DNA of 64,000 bases, taken from a bacterium. GTDB taxonomy: Bacteria; Planctomycetota; UBA1135; UBA2386. The stretch spans positions 124,001-188,000 of the forward strand of contig JANSXC010000003.1 of the NCBI GenBank assembly GCA_024743115.1, written 5' to 3'. Shown here one piece after another: positions 1 to 8,358 of this stretch. Within the stretch, counting starts at the first letter, position 1. Each line of letters opens with the position of its first letter. The translations under genes were made by a program, and so were the position numbers. The notes under the pieces were generated by a model that was not told the DNA's origin, did no database searches, and worked only from the letters and a program-made list of their open reading frames with translations.

Positions 1-1419
1 TTCCGGTCGCTGACGTCGGCCTACGGCACCGCGGACGCGAATGGCAACAACACGTTCGGCGACGAACTGCTGTCGCAGGCCGGGCTCGAGTTCGACGTGC
101 AACGCGGCGACCTCTACGTCAACGTGTCCGACCTGACGACGGGCGGGATGGAACGCACGCGCATCCCCATCGATCCGCAGGCCTCCACGCTCCAGGACGT
201 CGCCGACTCGATCTCCGCGATCGACCACCTCACGGCGAGCATCGATCCCACCGGCAAGCTGCGCATCGCAGCGGATTCGGGCTACGGCTTCGACTTCTCG
301 CCGCGGCTCGATCCCAATCCGGACGGGCTGGGCACGTTCGGCGGCACGAACCCGTCCATCGGTAGCAAGACTTCCGGCCCGTTCGACATCTCGGGCCAGT
401 CGTTCCCCGTGACGTTCACCGTGACGACCGGCACGGCGGCCTCGCCGGTCAACACGACCGTGACCCTGCAGGCGGCAGACTTCACCAGCCCGGCTGCCGC
501 GACCGCCGACGAACTCGTCGCGGCGATCAACGACGACCTCGGCACCGAGGCCACGGCCCACAACATCGGCGGCCGCCTCGTCCTGCAGAGTTCGCAGGGC
601 GGGACTGCGTCACAACTGCAACTCACGAACGGCTCCGGCACGGTGCTCTCCGACCTCGCGTTGTCGACGACCGCCGCGACCGGGCGCGACAACGCCCTCG
701 AGGTCACGATCGAGGGCCGCTACGAGGGCAACGACAACGACAAGTTCACGTTCGTTCCGGCCGGCGACGGCCAGATCGGTAGCACGAACGGGCTCCGGGT
801 GCAGGTGTTCAACAGCGCCGGCAACCTCGTCACCGAGATCGACGTCGGCGCCGGCTACGAGCCCGGCAAACCGATCTCGATCGGCGACGGGATCGAGGTG
901 TCGTTCGGACCGGGCACGATCTCCAGCACCGACGGGCAGGCGTTCGAGCTCGACGTGCTCGCCGACAGCGACACGTCCGACCTGCTCGCGGCGATCGGCA
1001 TGAACGCGTTCTTCCTCGGCTCGTCCGCGAGCGACATCGAGGTCGACCCCGAGCTGCTCGCGACCCCAGATCGGCTCTCTGCCGGCGTCGGGACCGCGGA
1101 CGGCGACGCGAGCAATCTCGCGCGAATGATCGGGCTGCGCGACCTCAACATCTCGGACCTCGACTCCAACACGATCGAGGACTTCTACGCGGACATCGTC
1201 GGCGACATCGGCTTCGAAACGGCCGGCGCGACCGAGGCGCTGCAGGCCCAAGAAGCCCTCATGCTCCATCTCGAAGCCGAACGCGAGAGCGTCTCCGGCG
1301 TGAACATCGACGAGGAGATGGTCTCGATGATGCAGTACCAGCAGGCGTATGAGGCAGCCGCACGATTCATCTCCGTGGCACAGGAGATGACGGACACGTT
1401 GATCAATCTCGGGAGGTGA
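1..1419 (+). CDS. flgK: Flagellar hook-associated protein 1 FlgK (C-terminal part, cut by window edge)
   Basis: FlgK forms part of the junction between the flagellar hook and filament. The reading frame is open from base 1, so the N-terminus lies outside the window; 472 residues are visible. The C-terminus has the hallmark of axial flagellar proteins: the stretch SGVNIDEEMVSMMQYQQAYE followed by a hydrophobic-heptad helix ending in MTDTLINLGR, which is the D0 coiled-coil segment specific to FlgK. The middle part is Thr/Asp/Gly-rich, as in variable hook-junction domains. It ends 3 bases before flgL, and its last codons carry a strong ribosome binding site (GGGAGGT) for that gene, so the two are almost certainly co-transcribed. 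Identification is firm. Confidence 0.93.
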   Translation, partial: FRSLTSAYGTADANGNNTFGDELLSQAGLEFDVQRGDLYVNVSDLTTGGMERTRIPIDPQASTLQDVADSISAIDHLTASIDPTGKLRIAADSGYGFDFSPRLDPNPDGLGTFGGTNPSIGSKTSGPFDISGQSFPVTFTVTTGTAASPVNTTVTLQAADFTSPAAATADELVAAINDDLGTEATAHNIGGRLVLQSSQGGTASQLQLTNGSGTVLSDLALSTTAATGRDNALEVTIEGRYEGNDNDKFTFVPAGDGQIGSTNGLRVQVFNSAGNLVTEIDVGAGYEPGKPISIGDGIEVSFGPGTISSTDGQAFELDVLADSDTSDLLAAIGMNAFFLGSSASDIEVDPELLATPDRLSAGVGTADGDASNLARMIGLRDLNISDLDSNTIEDFYADIVGDIGFETAGATEALQAQEALMLHLEAERESVSGVNIDEEMVSMMQYQQAYEAAARFISVAQEMTDTLINLGR

Positions 1420-1422
1420 CCG

Positions 1423-2847
1423 ATGACGCTACGCATCACACAAGGAATGCTCTACTCGCGCGCGCTCGCCGACGTCCAGCGCGGCCTGCGACGCTACTCC
1501 CAGCTGCAGCAGGAGGTCGCGACGGGCCGGAAGATCAACCGGCCCTCCGATGATCCGGCAGCCGCGCTGCGGATCCTGCCGCTGCGCAGCGATCTGCGCA
1601 ACCTCGACCAGCTCGCGAACAATGCGGCGCTCGCCCGCGAAACGCTCGATACCGGATCCGCTTCGATGGAGGACGCGTCGGCGTTGATGCAGCGCGCGCG
1701 AGAACTCACGACGCAGGCCGCCAACGGCACCCTGAGTGCCGAGGATCGTGCGAGCATCGCGTCGGAGATCGACCAGATGCTCAGCCAGCTCGTGAGCATC
1801 GGCAACAGCCGTCGCGGTGATCGCTACCTCTTCGGCGGCACGGAGAGCAGCATCGCGCCATTCGAACTCGTCGACGGCCCCGGCGGCTCGCGCGTCGTCT
1901 ACCGCGGCAATCACGATATGCTCGAGGTCGAGGTCGCACCCGGCGTGACGACGGCCCTCAACCTGCCCGGGGACGGCATCTTCATGCAGCGCGACCGCGG
2001 CGCGACCACGTTCTCCGTGCTGCCGGGCCAGACCGCGACCGGGGCAGCGTCTGCCGGCGGCGGCGATACCGGCGTCGGTTTCGGTGAGCTTCGCGTGACG
2101 TTCGCCGGCCTGCACACGAATGCCCCCGCGACGGTGACTGCCGGCGCGGGCGTGACCGACGCGGTCGGCGAGTTGTCGTATTCGTTCACGAGTTCACCCG
2201 ACACGCTCAGCGTCGATGGCGGACCCGCGCTCACCCTGCCGATCACGAACGGCAACTTCCGCACGGGCGACGGCCGCGCGATTTCCCTGACGGTGACCGG
2301 CGTGCCCGCGACCACGAGCGGCACGTTCACCGCCCGAGCCGGGCTCTCGACCGATGGCGGCGAATCGGTGACGGAGGTCGATACATTCCCGGGCACCGTG
2401 ATGATCCGGAACGCCCACGACGGCACGGTGCTCAACGTCGACGTTGCGAGCCTGACGCGCACGGGCACGGACCAGGTCAAATACGAGGGCACGTTCGACG
2501 CGTTCACGACGCTCGTGACCCTGCGCGACGTGATGCTGAACGAGGAGGCACTCCCGGAGGAGACCGTACGCGGCCGTGTGGCGCAGATGCTGACCGAGGT
2601 CGACGGCGCCCACGACAGTGTGCTCGACGGTCTTCGTGAACTCGGCTTTCGCTCGTCGAGCATGGACGCGCTTCAGAATCGCGTCGAAGGCCTGCGCATC
2701 TCGCGCCAACAGTCGCTCTCGCTGGTGCAGGACACGGACATCGCCGAGGCCATTCTCGAACTGCAGCGGCAGGATCTGTCCTACCAGGCCGCACTGCAGG
2801 TGAGCTCGCGCGTCATCCAGACCAGCCTGACCGGGATTCTGCGCTAG
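1423..2847 (+). CDS. flgL: Flagellar hook-associated protein 3 FlgL
   Basis: FlgL is the second hook-filament junction protein and is exported by the flagellar type III system. The 474-residue product begins like flagellins (MTLRITQGMLYSRALADVQ) and has the conserved N-terminal motif TGRKINRPSDDPAAA near residues 34-48. It ends in a D0 helix with DTDIAEAILELQRQDLSYQA. The central roughly 200 residues form a variable beta-rich domain, which makes it longer than the enteric protein of about 317 residues. The start codon sits 7 bases after a GGGAGGT ribosome binding site inside the end of flgK. The order flgK-flgL is standard. The usual following genes fliW and csrA are not present here. Confidence 0.95.
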   Translation: MTLRITQGMLYSRALADVQRGLRRYSQLQQEVATGRKINRPSDDPAAALRILPLRSDLRNLDQLANNAALARETLDTGSASMEDASALMQRARELTTQAANGTLSAEDRASIASEIDQMLSQLVSIGNSRRGDRYLFGGTESSIAPFELVDGPGGSRVVYRGNHDMLEVEVAPGVTTALNLPGDGIFMQRDRGATTFSVLPGQTATGAASAGGGDTGVGFGELRVTFAGLHTNAPATVTAGAGVTDAVGELSYSFTSSPDTLSVDGGPALTLPITNGNFRTGDGRAISLTVTGVPATTSGTFTARAGLSTDGGESVTEVDTFPGTVMIRNAHDGTVLNVDVASLTRTGTDQVKYEGTFDAFTTLVTLRDVMLNEEALPEETVRGRVAQMLTEVDGAHDSVLDGLRELGFRSSSMDALQNRVEGLRISRQQSLSLVQDTDIAEAILELQRQDLSYQAALQVSSRVIQTSLTGILR

Positions 2848-2849
2848 CC

Positions 2850-3116
2850 ATGTCGATCGATCCCACACAACGTCTCGATCCGCTCGCTGGCGTCGGTGAT
2901 GCACCGCCGATCACCGGCACCGAGGCCAACGATCCCGCAACGTTCCGGCGCCTGCTGGAGTCCCTCGAGAAGATGGCAGCGGAACACCGTGAGTCGCCGC
3001 CGATCGACGACGCCGATGGGGTCGACGACGCGGTTCGCAAGGCCGACGAGGGTTATTCGCTCGCGATGGACCTGCGGCGGAAGCTCGAAGACGCGTTCCG
3101 CCAGCGGATGCCATGA
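2850..3116 (+). CDS. Small acidic protein in the flagellar operon, unknown function
   Basis: An 88-residue soluble protein begins 2 bases after the flgL stop and overlaps the next gene by 4 bases (ATGA), so it is translated as part of the flagellar operon. It has no signal peptide or membrane segment. The N-terminal third is Pro/Asp-rich and probably unstructured. Residues from about 30 to 88 (FRRLLESLEKM ... YSLAMDLRRKLEDAFRQR) are predicted helical and amphipathic. Position and helical character would suit a chaperone or regulator for hook-associated proteins (FlgN-like), but I see no recognisable family motif, so this role is only a guess from context. Confidence 0.72.
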   Translation: MSIDPTQRLDPLAGVGDAPPITGTEANDPATFRRLLESLEKMAAEHRESPPIDDADGVDDAVRKADEGYSLAMDLRRKLEDAFRQRMP

Positions 3117-4006
3117 AGTCCGCGACGACTCTCGGCGTGAGCCGCATCGACCGGCAGTCGCTGCAGCCCTGGCTGCCGACGCTCGACGAGTGGCTGCTGC
3201 CCGGTTGTCACTTCAGCGTGCATCACACGTGGCCGCTGCTGTACCGCAGCGACGGCCGCGGCAACTTCTTCGCCATCTTCGAAGACGACCGACTCGTGAG
3301 TCACTGCGCGACCCGTGAGGTCGACCTCGTGACCGCGGTTGGCTCCGTGCGTGCGACGCTGCTCGGCAGCGTCGCGACCGCGCCGTCACATCGCGGGCGC
3401 GGCCTGGCTCACGAAGTGCTCCAGGCTGCGATCACGGCGAGCCGTGAAGTCGCCGACCACATCCTGCTCTGGGCCGAACGCGCCGAACTCTACGAACAGG
3501 TCGGCTTCGGGCCACGCCCGACCGAGCGCTGCATCGTCTTGGCCCGGCGCCCAACGCGGGAGATCCCCGACGACGTCCTCGTGCGACCACTCGAGATGCG
3601 CGATCACACAGACGTGCACGAACTGCACTGCAGGAAACCGTGGCGCGTCGATCGTTCTCCGATCGAGACCTCCGGCCTGCTGACGACGCCGGGCCTCGTC
3701 ACCCTCGTCGCGGAACGCGACGGCACCGTCGTCGCCTATGCATGCTGCGGCAAGGGTGCCGATCTCACCAACCACTGGCACGAGGTCGGCGGCGAAGATC
3801 GCGACATCGCCACCGTGATTCAGCGCGGGCTGCACCACTGCGATCAGATCGAAGCCGCGTTCCTGCTGCCACCCAATCGCCCGGCGCTCACGGATGCGCT
3901 CGGGCGCAGCATCATCGGCGAGTTCGAAACGCTCGGACCGATGGCATCGTCGCGTCAAGGCGAAGTGTTGCCGCCATGCTGGATCGACGGACTGGATTCG
4001 GTCTGA
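3113..4006 (+). CDS. GNAT-family N-acetyltransferase
   Basis: A 297-residue protein with an acetyl-CoA binding GNAT core around residues 80-130: the beta4-alpha3 segment reads LLGSVATAPSHRGRGLAHEV, where RGRGLA is the pyrophosphate-binding motif A (Q/RxxGxG/A). A second, poorly conserved half follows, as in two-domain GNAT proteins, with a further acyl-binding-like stretch LVTLVAERDGTVVAYACC. The start overlaps the preceding small gene by ATGA, placing it at the end of the flagellar operon. Substrate cannot be told. Protein or glycan acetylation connected with the flagellum is possible but unsupported beyond position. Confidence 0.82.
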   Translation: MKSATTLGVSRIDRQSLQPWLPTLDEWLLPGCHFSVHHTWPLLYRSDGRGNFFAIFEDDRLVSHCATREVDLVTAVGSVRATLLGSVATAPSHRGRGLAHEVLQAAITASREVADHILLWAERAELYEQVGFGPRPTERCIVLARRPTREIPDDVLVRPLEMRDHTDVHELHCRKPWRVDRSPIETSGLLTTPGLVTLVAERDGTVVAYACCGKGADLTNHWHEVGGEDRDIATVIQRGLHHCDQIEAAFLLPPNRPALTDALGRSIIGEFETLGPMASSRQGEVLPPCWIDGLDSV

Positions 4007-4110
4007 ACCGAATTTCAGCGGTTTGCCACGGCCGCGGCTGACGCGGGCCACGGGCGGCGCCACCGCCGAGTTTCCGGCTGAACAATGGGGCGACTCGCGG
4101 AGGTCGACGC

Positions 4111-4116
4111 TATAGT
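4111..4116 (+). promoter_or_regulatory. Candidate -10 element of the etfBA promoter
   Basis: TATAGT preceded by GC (GCTATAGT) lies 48 bases before the etfB start in the only gap between the flagellar operon and etfBA. It matches TAnnnT and a motif shared with other gene starts in this window. No convincing -35 box is seen at 16-18 bases. Confidence 0.35.
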
Positions 4117-4164
4117 CCTTGCCCCTCAAACCCGACCCAGGCCCCCCGCAACCCCCTGAAACCG

Positions 4165-4917
4165 ATGGAAATCGTAGTCTGCATCAAACGAGTTCCTGCC
4201 TCGGACACGACGATCAAGATCGCCGCCGACGGCAAGTCGATCGATCCCGCTGGCGTCAAGTACGAGCTCAACCCCTACGACGAGTTCGCGATCGAGCAGG
4301 CGCTGCTGATCAAGGAACAGCTCGGGGCCGGCTCGGTCACGGTCGTGACGATCGGCAGCAAGGACGCGCAGAAGGAACTGCGTGACGCGCTCGCGCGCGG
4401 TGCCGACAAGGCGGCCCTGCTGACGACCGACCAGTGGATCAGCGACGGTGCGAGCACCGCGGCGGCACTCGCGACCTGGATCAAGTCGCAGTCGTGCGAC
4501 CTCGTGCTCTGCGGCCGCCAGGCGATCGACTCGGACAACAACCAGCTCGCACCCAACCTCGCGACGCATCTCGGGTTCGCGTGCATCACCGAGGTCAACA
4601 AGCTCGAGCTCGCGGACGGCAAGTTCACGGCCGAGCGCGACATCGAAGGGGCGCGGGAGGTCGTGACCTGCCCGACGCCGGCGGTGCTCAGCTGCCAGAA
4701 GGGCCTCAACGAGCCGCGCTACCCCAACCTCAAGGGCATCATGGCAGCGAAGAAGAAGCCGCTCGAGGAGGCCGCCGCCGAACTGCCGGCCGCGGGCCTC
4801 GAAGTCGTCTCGCTGGCGCTACCGCCCGAGCGCGCAGCCGGCAAGATCCTCGGCGACGGTGCGGATTCCGTCCCCGCCCTCATCGATGCGCTTCGCAACG
4901 AAGCCAAGGTCCTCTAA
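4165..4917 (+). CDS. etfB: Electron transfer flavoprotein beta subunit
   Basis: EtfB is the AMP-binding subunit of the heterodimeric electron transfer flavoprotein, which takes electrons from acyl-CoA and related dehydrogenases. The product is 250 residues, the normal family length, and opens with the diagnostic MEIVVCIKRVPASDTTIKI. The loop DLVLCGRQAIDSDNNQLAPN around residues 112-131 is the AMP-site and interface region of the ETF beta fold. The segment EPRYPNLKGIMAAKKKPLE is the family recognition-loop area that contacts partner dehydrogenases. etfA follows after 18 bases. No partner dehydrogenase or ETF-quinone oxidoreductase gene is nearby. Confidence 0.96.
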   Translation: MEIVVCIKRVPASDTTIKIAADGKSIDPAGVKYELNPYDEFAIEQALLIKEQLGAGSVTVVTIGSKDAQKELRDALARGADKAALLTTDQWISDGASTAAALATWIKSQSCDLVLCGRQAIDSDNNQLAPNLATHLGFACITEVNKLELADGKFTAERDIEGAREVVTCPTPAVLSCQKGLNEPRYPNLKGIMAAKKKPLEEAAAELPAAGLEVVSLALPPERAAGKILGDGADSVPALIDALRNEAKVL

Positions 4918-4935
4918 GCGCGGAGACTGACGAAC

Positions 4936-5919
4936 ATGAGCAACGTTCTGGTCATTGCCGAGGTGCGCGGCGGTTCGCTGAAGCGCTCCTCTCTCGAAGC
5001 CGTCACTGCCGCGATCGAACTCGCGGGTCAGACCGGCGGCAAGGCGATCGCGATCGCCTGCGGCTCCGGTCTCGACGCCGCCGGCAGCGAACTCGCGGCC
5101 TCCGGGGTCGCGCAGGTCGTCGCCATCGACGGCGCCGCATTCGAAAGCTACTCCGGTGACGGCTACGCCAACGCGATCGCCGCCCAGGCCGGCGAACACG
5201 GCGCCACCGCCGTCGTCATGACGCACACCGCGATGGGCAAGGACCTGTTGCCCCGCGTCGCGGCGAAGCTCGATGCCAGCATCGCGACGGACGCGACGAG
5301 CGTGAAGTTCGCCGACGGCAAGTTCACCGTGCAGCGCCCGGTGTTCGCCGGCAAGGCGACGCTGACCGCAAACGGAACCAAGGCCGTGTTCTGCGCGACG
5401 ATCCGCCCCAACAACTACGCCGCGGCGAGCGCTGGCGGCAACGCCGAAGTGAACAAGATCGAGCCGCCCGCCGGCGACCTGCTGTCGGTCGTCAAGGAGA
5501 TCGTCGCATCGAGCTCCGACCGCACGCCACTGCAAGAAGCCAAGGTCATCGTGGCCGGCGGCCGTGGCCTCAAGGAAGCGGAACACTTCAATCTCGTCGA
5601 GGATCTCGCCGCGGCGTTCGGGCCCGGCGTCGCAGCCGTCGGCGCTTCGCGCGCCGTCGTCGACGCCGGTTGGCGCCCGCACCGCGAGCAGGTCGGCCAG
5701 ACCGGCAAGGTCGTGAGTCCGCCGCTCTACATCGCCATCGGAATCAGCGGCGCGATCCAGCACCTGGCCGGCATGCGCACGGCGGGCACGATCGTCGCGA
5801 TCAACAAGGACGCCGACGCGCCGATCTTCAAGGTCGCCGACTACGGCATCGTGGGCGACGCGTTCGAGATCGTGCCGGCGCTGACCAAGGCCATCGCCGA
5901 GGTCGTCGCGAGCAAGTAG
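4936..5919 (+). CDS. etfA: Electron transfer flavoprotein alpha subunit
   Basis: EtfA carries the redox FAD. The 327-residue product has the usual N-terminal alpha/beta half and a C-terminal FAD-binding half from about residue 195. That half shows IVAGGRGL, GASRAVVDAGWRPHREQVGQ, LYIAIGISGAIQHLAGM and a final IVAINKDADAPIFKVADYGI, all core ETF-alpha FAD motifs. A GGAGA ribosome binding site precedes the ATG, which lies 18 bases after etfB; the pair is an operon. Length and motifs match non-bifurcating ETF, and no ferredoxin domain is present. Confidence 0.96.
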   Translation: MSNVLVIAEVRGGSLKRSSLEAVTAAIELAGQTGGKAIAIACGSGLDAAGSELAASGVAQVVAIDGAAFESYSGDGYANAIAAQAGEHGATAVVMTHTAMGKDLLPRVAAKLDASIATDATSVKFADGKFTVQRPVFAGKATLTANGTKAVFCATIRPNNYAAASAGGNAEVNKIEPPAGDLLSVVKEIVASSSDRTPLQEAKVIVAGGRGLKEAEHFNLVEDLAAAFGPGVAAVGASRAVVDAGWRPHREQVGQTGKVVSPPLYIAIGISGAIQHLAGMRTAGTIVAINKDADAPIFKVADYGIVGDAFEIVPALTKAIAEVVASK

Positions 5920-5936
5920 AGCCGGCGAGAAGACCG

Positions 5937-5957
5937 GCCGGCCGCAGTCTGGCCGGC
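5937..5957. terminator. GC-rich hairpin between convergent etfA and the TPR gene
   Basis: GCCGGCC and GGCCGGC form a perfect 7-bp inverted repeat with a 7-base loop, 17 bases after the etfA stop and upstream of the end of the converging gene. There is no T-run, so it is at best a weak or Rho-assisted bidirectional terminator. Confidence 0.35.
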
Positions 5958-6016
5958 AGCAGAGTCGGTCACCCGCGCGGCGCACCCCGGATCGGAGCGC
6001 ACCGCGAATCGCGGCC

Positions 6017-6829
6017 CTACTCCTCTTCTTCTTCCTGGGTCGCCGTCGCGACGATCGTGCCGGCCCGAGCCTTCACCGGGGTCGCCTTGTGCGGCACGGG
6101 CTGCGACGGCTTGGCCGGCGTCTGCTTCGCGAGCAGCACCGCATTCTTCGCCGCCTCGTAGGTGCGCAGGCGACGGCGGTAGTCATCACTGTTGCCACCA
6201 GCAGCAATCGCCTTCTGCTGCAGCTTCACGGCGCTGTCGACGTTGCCGTTGAGGAAGCGCGCGAGCGCGATCGTGTCCAGGTGATGGTGACGCAAGCGGC
6301 GCTTCGACTTCTCCATCTTGTCGGCGAGCGCGAGCGCGACGCGATCGAACTTGCCGGCCGTGCCCTTGTCGGTCATCAAACTCCACGCCGCGCTGTTCAG
6401 TCGATCGGCGTTGTCGCCGTGCTGGCCGACGAGCGTCGCGAGCGCCTTCTCGGCGCGCTTTTCGTGGCTGTTCTTCTCGAGCCACTGGAAGTGCGACATC
6501 AGTGCGCGGTTGCTGCGTGACGGTGCGCAGCTGCGGTGCCGCTGCTGGGCGAACGTGCCGTCGAGCGTGTCGAGCACTTCTTCGAGCTGACGACGAAGCT
6601 CCTCGACGTCGCGCTTCGCGCCATCGAGCTCACGCTTCATCTTGTCGAGCTGGCGACGCTGGCGTGGCGAGAGGGTCTCGCCGGCACGCGGGTCCTGCAC
6701 CCGAACCGTCGGTCGGTTCGCGTCGGGGTCACGTTCCTTGCCCTGCGGCAGCAGCGAAACCTCAGGGGCGAAGAGGCAAAGCGGGGTCGAGACGAGGACT
6801 GCACCGAGGCAGAGACCTTTGATCAGCAT
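6017..6829 (-). CDS. Secreted coiled-coil/TPR-like protein, unknown function
   Basis: The chosen ATG gives 270 residues and has a GGAGAA ribosome binding site 6 bases upstream; an ATG-less extension to 7381 has no signal peptide and was not used. The first about 20 residues (MLIKGLCLGAVLVSTPLCLF) form a signal peptide. Residues about 50-90 are a charged coiled coil (RQRRQLDKMKRELDGAKRDVEE ...). The C-terminal half has alpha-helical repeat character (LNSAAWSLMTDKG, LDTIALARFLNGNVDSAVKL), like the TPR tails of exported planctomycete proteins. The extreme C-terminus is a run of five glutamates. An envelope protein is likely; no enzymatic motif is seen. Confidence 0.78.
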   Translation of the reverse strand: MLIKGLCLGAVLVSTPLCLFAPEVSLLPQGKERDPDANRPTVRVQDPRAGETLSPRQRRQLDKMKRELDGAKRDVEELRRQLEEVLDTLDGTFAQQRHRSCAPSRSNRALMSHFQWLEKNSHEKRAEKALATLVGQHGDNADRLNSAAWSLMTDKGTAGKFDRVALALADKMEKSKRRLRHHHLDTIALARFLNGNVDSAVKLQQKAIAAGGNSDDYRRRLRTYEAAKNAVLLAKQTPAKPSQPVPHKATPVKARAGTIVATATQEEEEE

Positions 6830-6973
6830 CTTGGTTCTCCAGGACCGAAAACTGCGGGACGGCACCGCGCACCACCCTGACACGCGATGGACAGGCCGGC
6901 GAACAAGCGGGGGCTGCTCAGCGGGCTGTCGAGGCTCTACGCATTCTCCGCTCCTCCGGAGAGATTTGCAGAG

Positions 6974-7004
6974 CGGGAGATTCGGTGACGGGTCGGGAGA
7001 TTCG
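6974..7004. repeat. Direct repeat CGGGAGATTCG, two copies 20 bases apart
   Basis: Exact 11-base copies start at 6974 and 6994, two helical turns apart, with a weaker relative (GGAGAGATTTG) near 6958. They lie about 150 bases upstream of the TPR gene start (minus strand) and just downstream of the radical SAM gene. Helically phased repeats of this kind can be regulator binding sites, but no partner is evident. Confidence 0.45.
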
Positions 7005-7037
7005 CCCCACACCACAGGTAGGTGGCGAGCCGCCCGG

Positions 7038-8348
7038 CTACGACGAGGACTGGCCCCGGAAAAGCTCGCTCGCCGTTCGTTCCTGTTGCTGCCACTGGCC
7101 GTAGAGCGCCCCGGCGCTCGACAATCGCAGCAGACGCTTTCTGGTGGCCGTATCGAGCACCCCCGGCGCCGCCTTGCGAAACGGTGTTCCGGGCAGCGGC
7201 ATGAACGTGTGGCCGTGCACTTTGGCGCCAGCAGCGACGAGTCGGTCCATGAGCCCGAACGTCGCCTCGAGGTCCGCCGCCTCCTCGCCCGGCAGCCCGA
7301 ACAGAAAGTCGACGTGCGGCACGAACCCGAACTCGACGCAGAGCGCCGCCGCGCGCTCGATCGTGGCGACGTCGTGCCCACGTTCGCTGGTCCGGAGCAC
7401 CCGGTCGCTCCCCGACTGACCGCCGAGGATCAGAGTGCGATTGTCGGCGTACCGGCGAATGAGCTCGAGCGCGGCCGGAGTCACATGCTCGGGCCGCACC
7501 TCGCTCGGGAACGTGCCGAACCACAGCTTGCGGTCCGGCCCGATGTCGTCGCGCACGCCACCGAGCAGCGCCTCGACGGCCGCGAGATCAGGTTCCGGCC
7601 CCGTCGCGCCGTAGCTCATCGAGGTCGGCGTCAGGAACCGGAAGTCGCGGAAGCCGCCCGGCAACAGGAAGCGCACCCACTCCCGCACGTTGGCGACGCT
7701 GCGATGCCGGAAGCTCGCCCCGGCGAAGTACGGCGTCTGGCAGAACCGGCACGCGTAGACACACCCGCGCGTGATCTCGATCGGCCCGAATCGGCGATGA
7801 CGCGGCCCGAAAGGCGGAAACTCGTCGAGGTTCGCTCGCGCAGCCCGCCCGTTCCGCCGCAGTTCGCCAGCGGCATCGAGCCACGCGATCCCCTGAACCG
7901 AATGCGGGTCCGCGTCGCTCTGCAGGGCCAGGACGAGATCGCGAATCAGGTGCTCGCCCTCGCCCGTTGCGATCAGGTCGAAACCCGCCCGCAGCGTCGC
8001 CGCGGGCTCGGCGGTCGCGTGGACGCCGCCCGCGACGTGCAGCACGCCGCCGGCCCGATGGCGCGGCAACAACTCGGCGAGCTCGCGCGTCATGAGCGCG
8101 AAGTCCGGCGAATAGAACGACCAGCCGACCAGGACCCGACGCCCCGCAGCAACGGCCCGGTCGATCGCTTCGCCGACCGCGGTGACGCCGTTGCTGAACT
8201 CGATCGGCACGTCGGCCGTGCGCGGGTCCGACTCGAGCGCGCCGGTCAGCACGTGGAACGCGAACTTACCCGTGCGGCGATAGGCCCAGACCACGGTGAC
8301 CGGGCTCGATTCCCGCGCACCGGCTTCGCCTGTGTCCCTCGGCGCCAT
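7038..8348 (-). CDS. B12-binding-domain radical SAM protein
   Basis: A 436-residue protein. Residues 17-150 resemble a cobalamin-binding Rossmann-like domain (VLVGWSFYSPDF, LHVAGGVHATAEP, FDLIATGEGEHLI). The DxHxxG lower-ligand motif is absent, so cobalamin would bind base-off without a His ligand or not at all. The radical SAM core follows, with the [4Fe-4S] cysteines C196, C200 and C203 in RGCVYACRFC and later SAM-binding GG-type strands (LILGGQSGS, DFLFGLPGE). This resembles the family of radical SAM proteins annotated TIGR04013 in many bacteria and archaea, of unknown reaction. It starts 10 bases after the stop of the upstream LtaS-like gene, so it is the last gene of the left-arm operon, where it probably modifies the pathway product. 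Confidence 0.88.
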   Translation of the reverse strand: MAPRDTGEAGARESSPVTVVWAYRRTGKFAFHVLTGALESDPRTADVPIEFSNGVTAVGEAIDRAVAAGRRVLVGWSFYSPDFALMTRELAELLPRHRAGGVLHVAGGVHATAEPAATLRAGFDLIATGEGEHLIRDLVLALQSDADPHSVQGIAWLDAAGELRRNGRAARANLDEFPPFGPRHRRFGPIEITRGCVYACRFCQTPYFAGASFRHRSVANVREWVRFLLPGGFRDFRFLTPTSMSYGATGPEPDLAAVEALLGGVRDDIGPDRKLWFGTFPSEVRPEHVTPAALELIRRYADNRTLILGGQSGSDRVLRTSERGHDVATIERAAALCVEFGFVPHVDFLFGLPGEEAADLEATFGLMDRLVAAGAKVHGHTFMPLPGTPFRKAAPGVLDTATRKRLLRLSSAGALYGQWQQQERTASELFRGQSSS

Positions 8349-8358
8349 CGTCACGGAT

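Noticed and set aside
6830..7381. Long minus-strand extension upstream of the TPR protein
   Set aside because: The extension is Arg/Ser-rich, overlaps the end of the radical SAM gene, and would bury the clear signal peptide and ribosome binding site at 6829.
7038..8348. Cobalamin-binding DxHxxG motif in the radical SAM protein
   Set aside because: The N-terminal domain is B12-like in layout, but no DxHxxG sequence is present, so lower-axial His ligation was not claimed.
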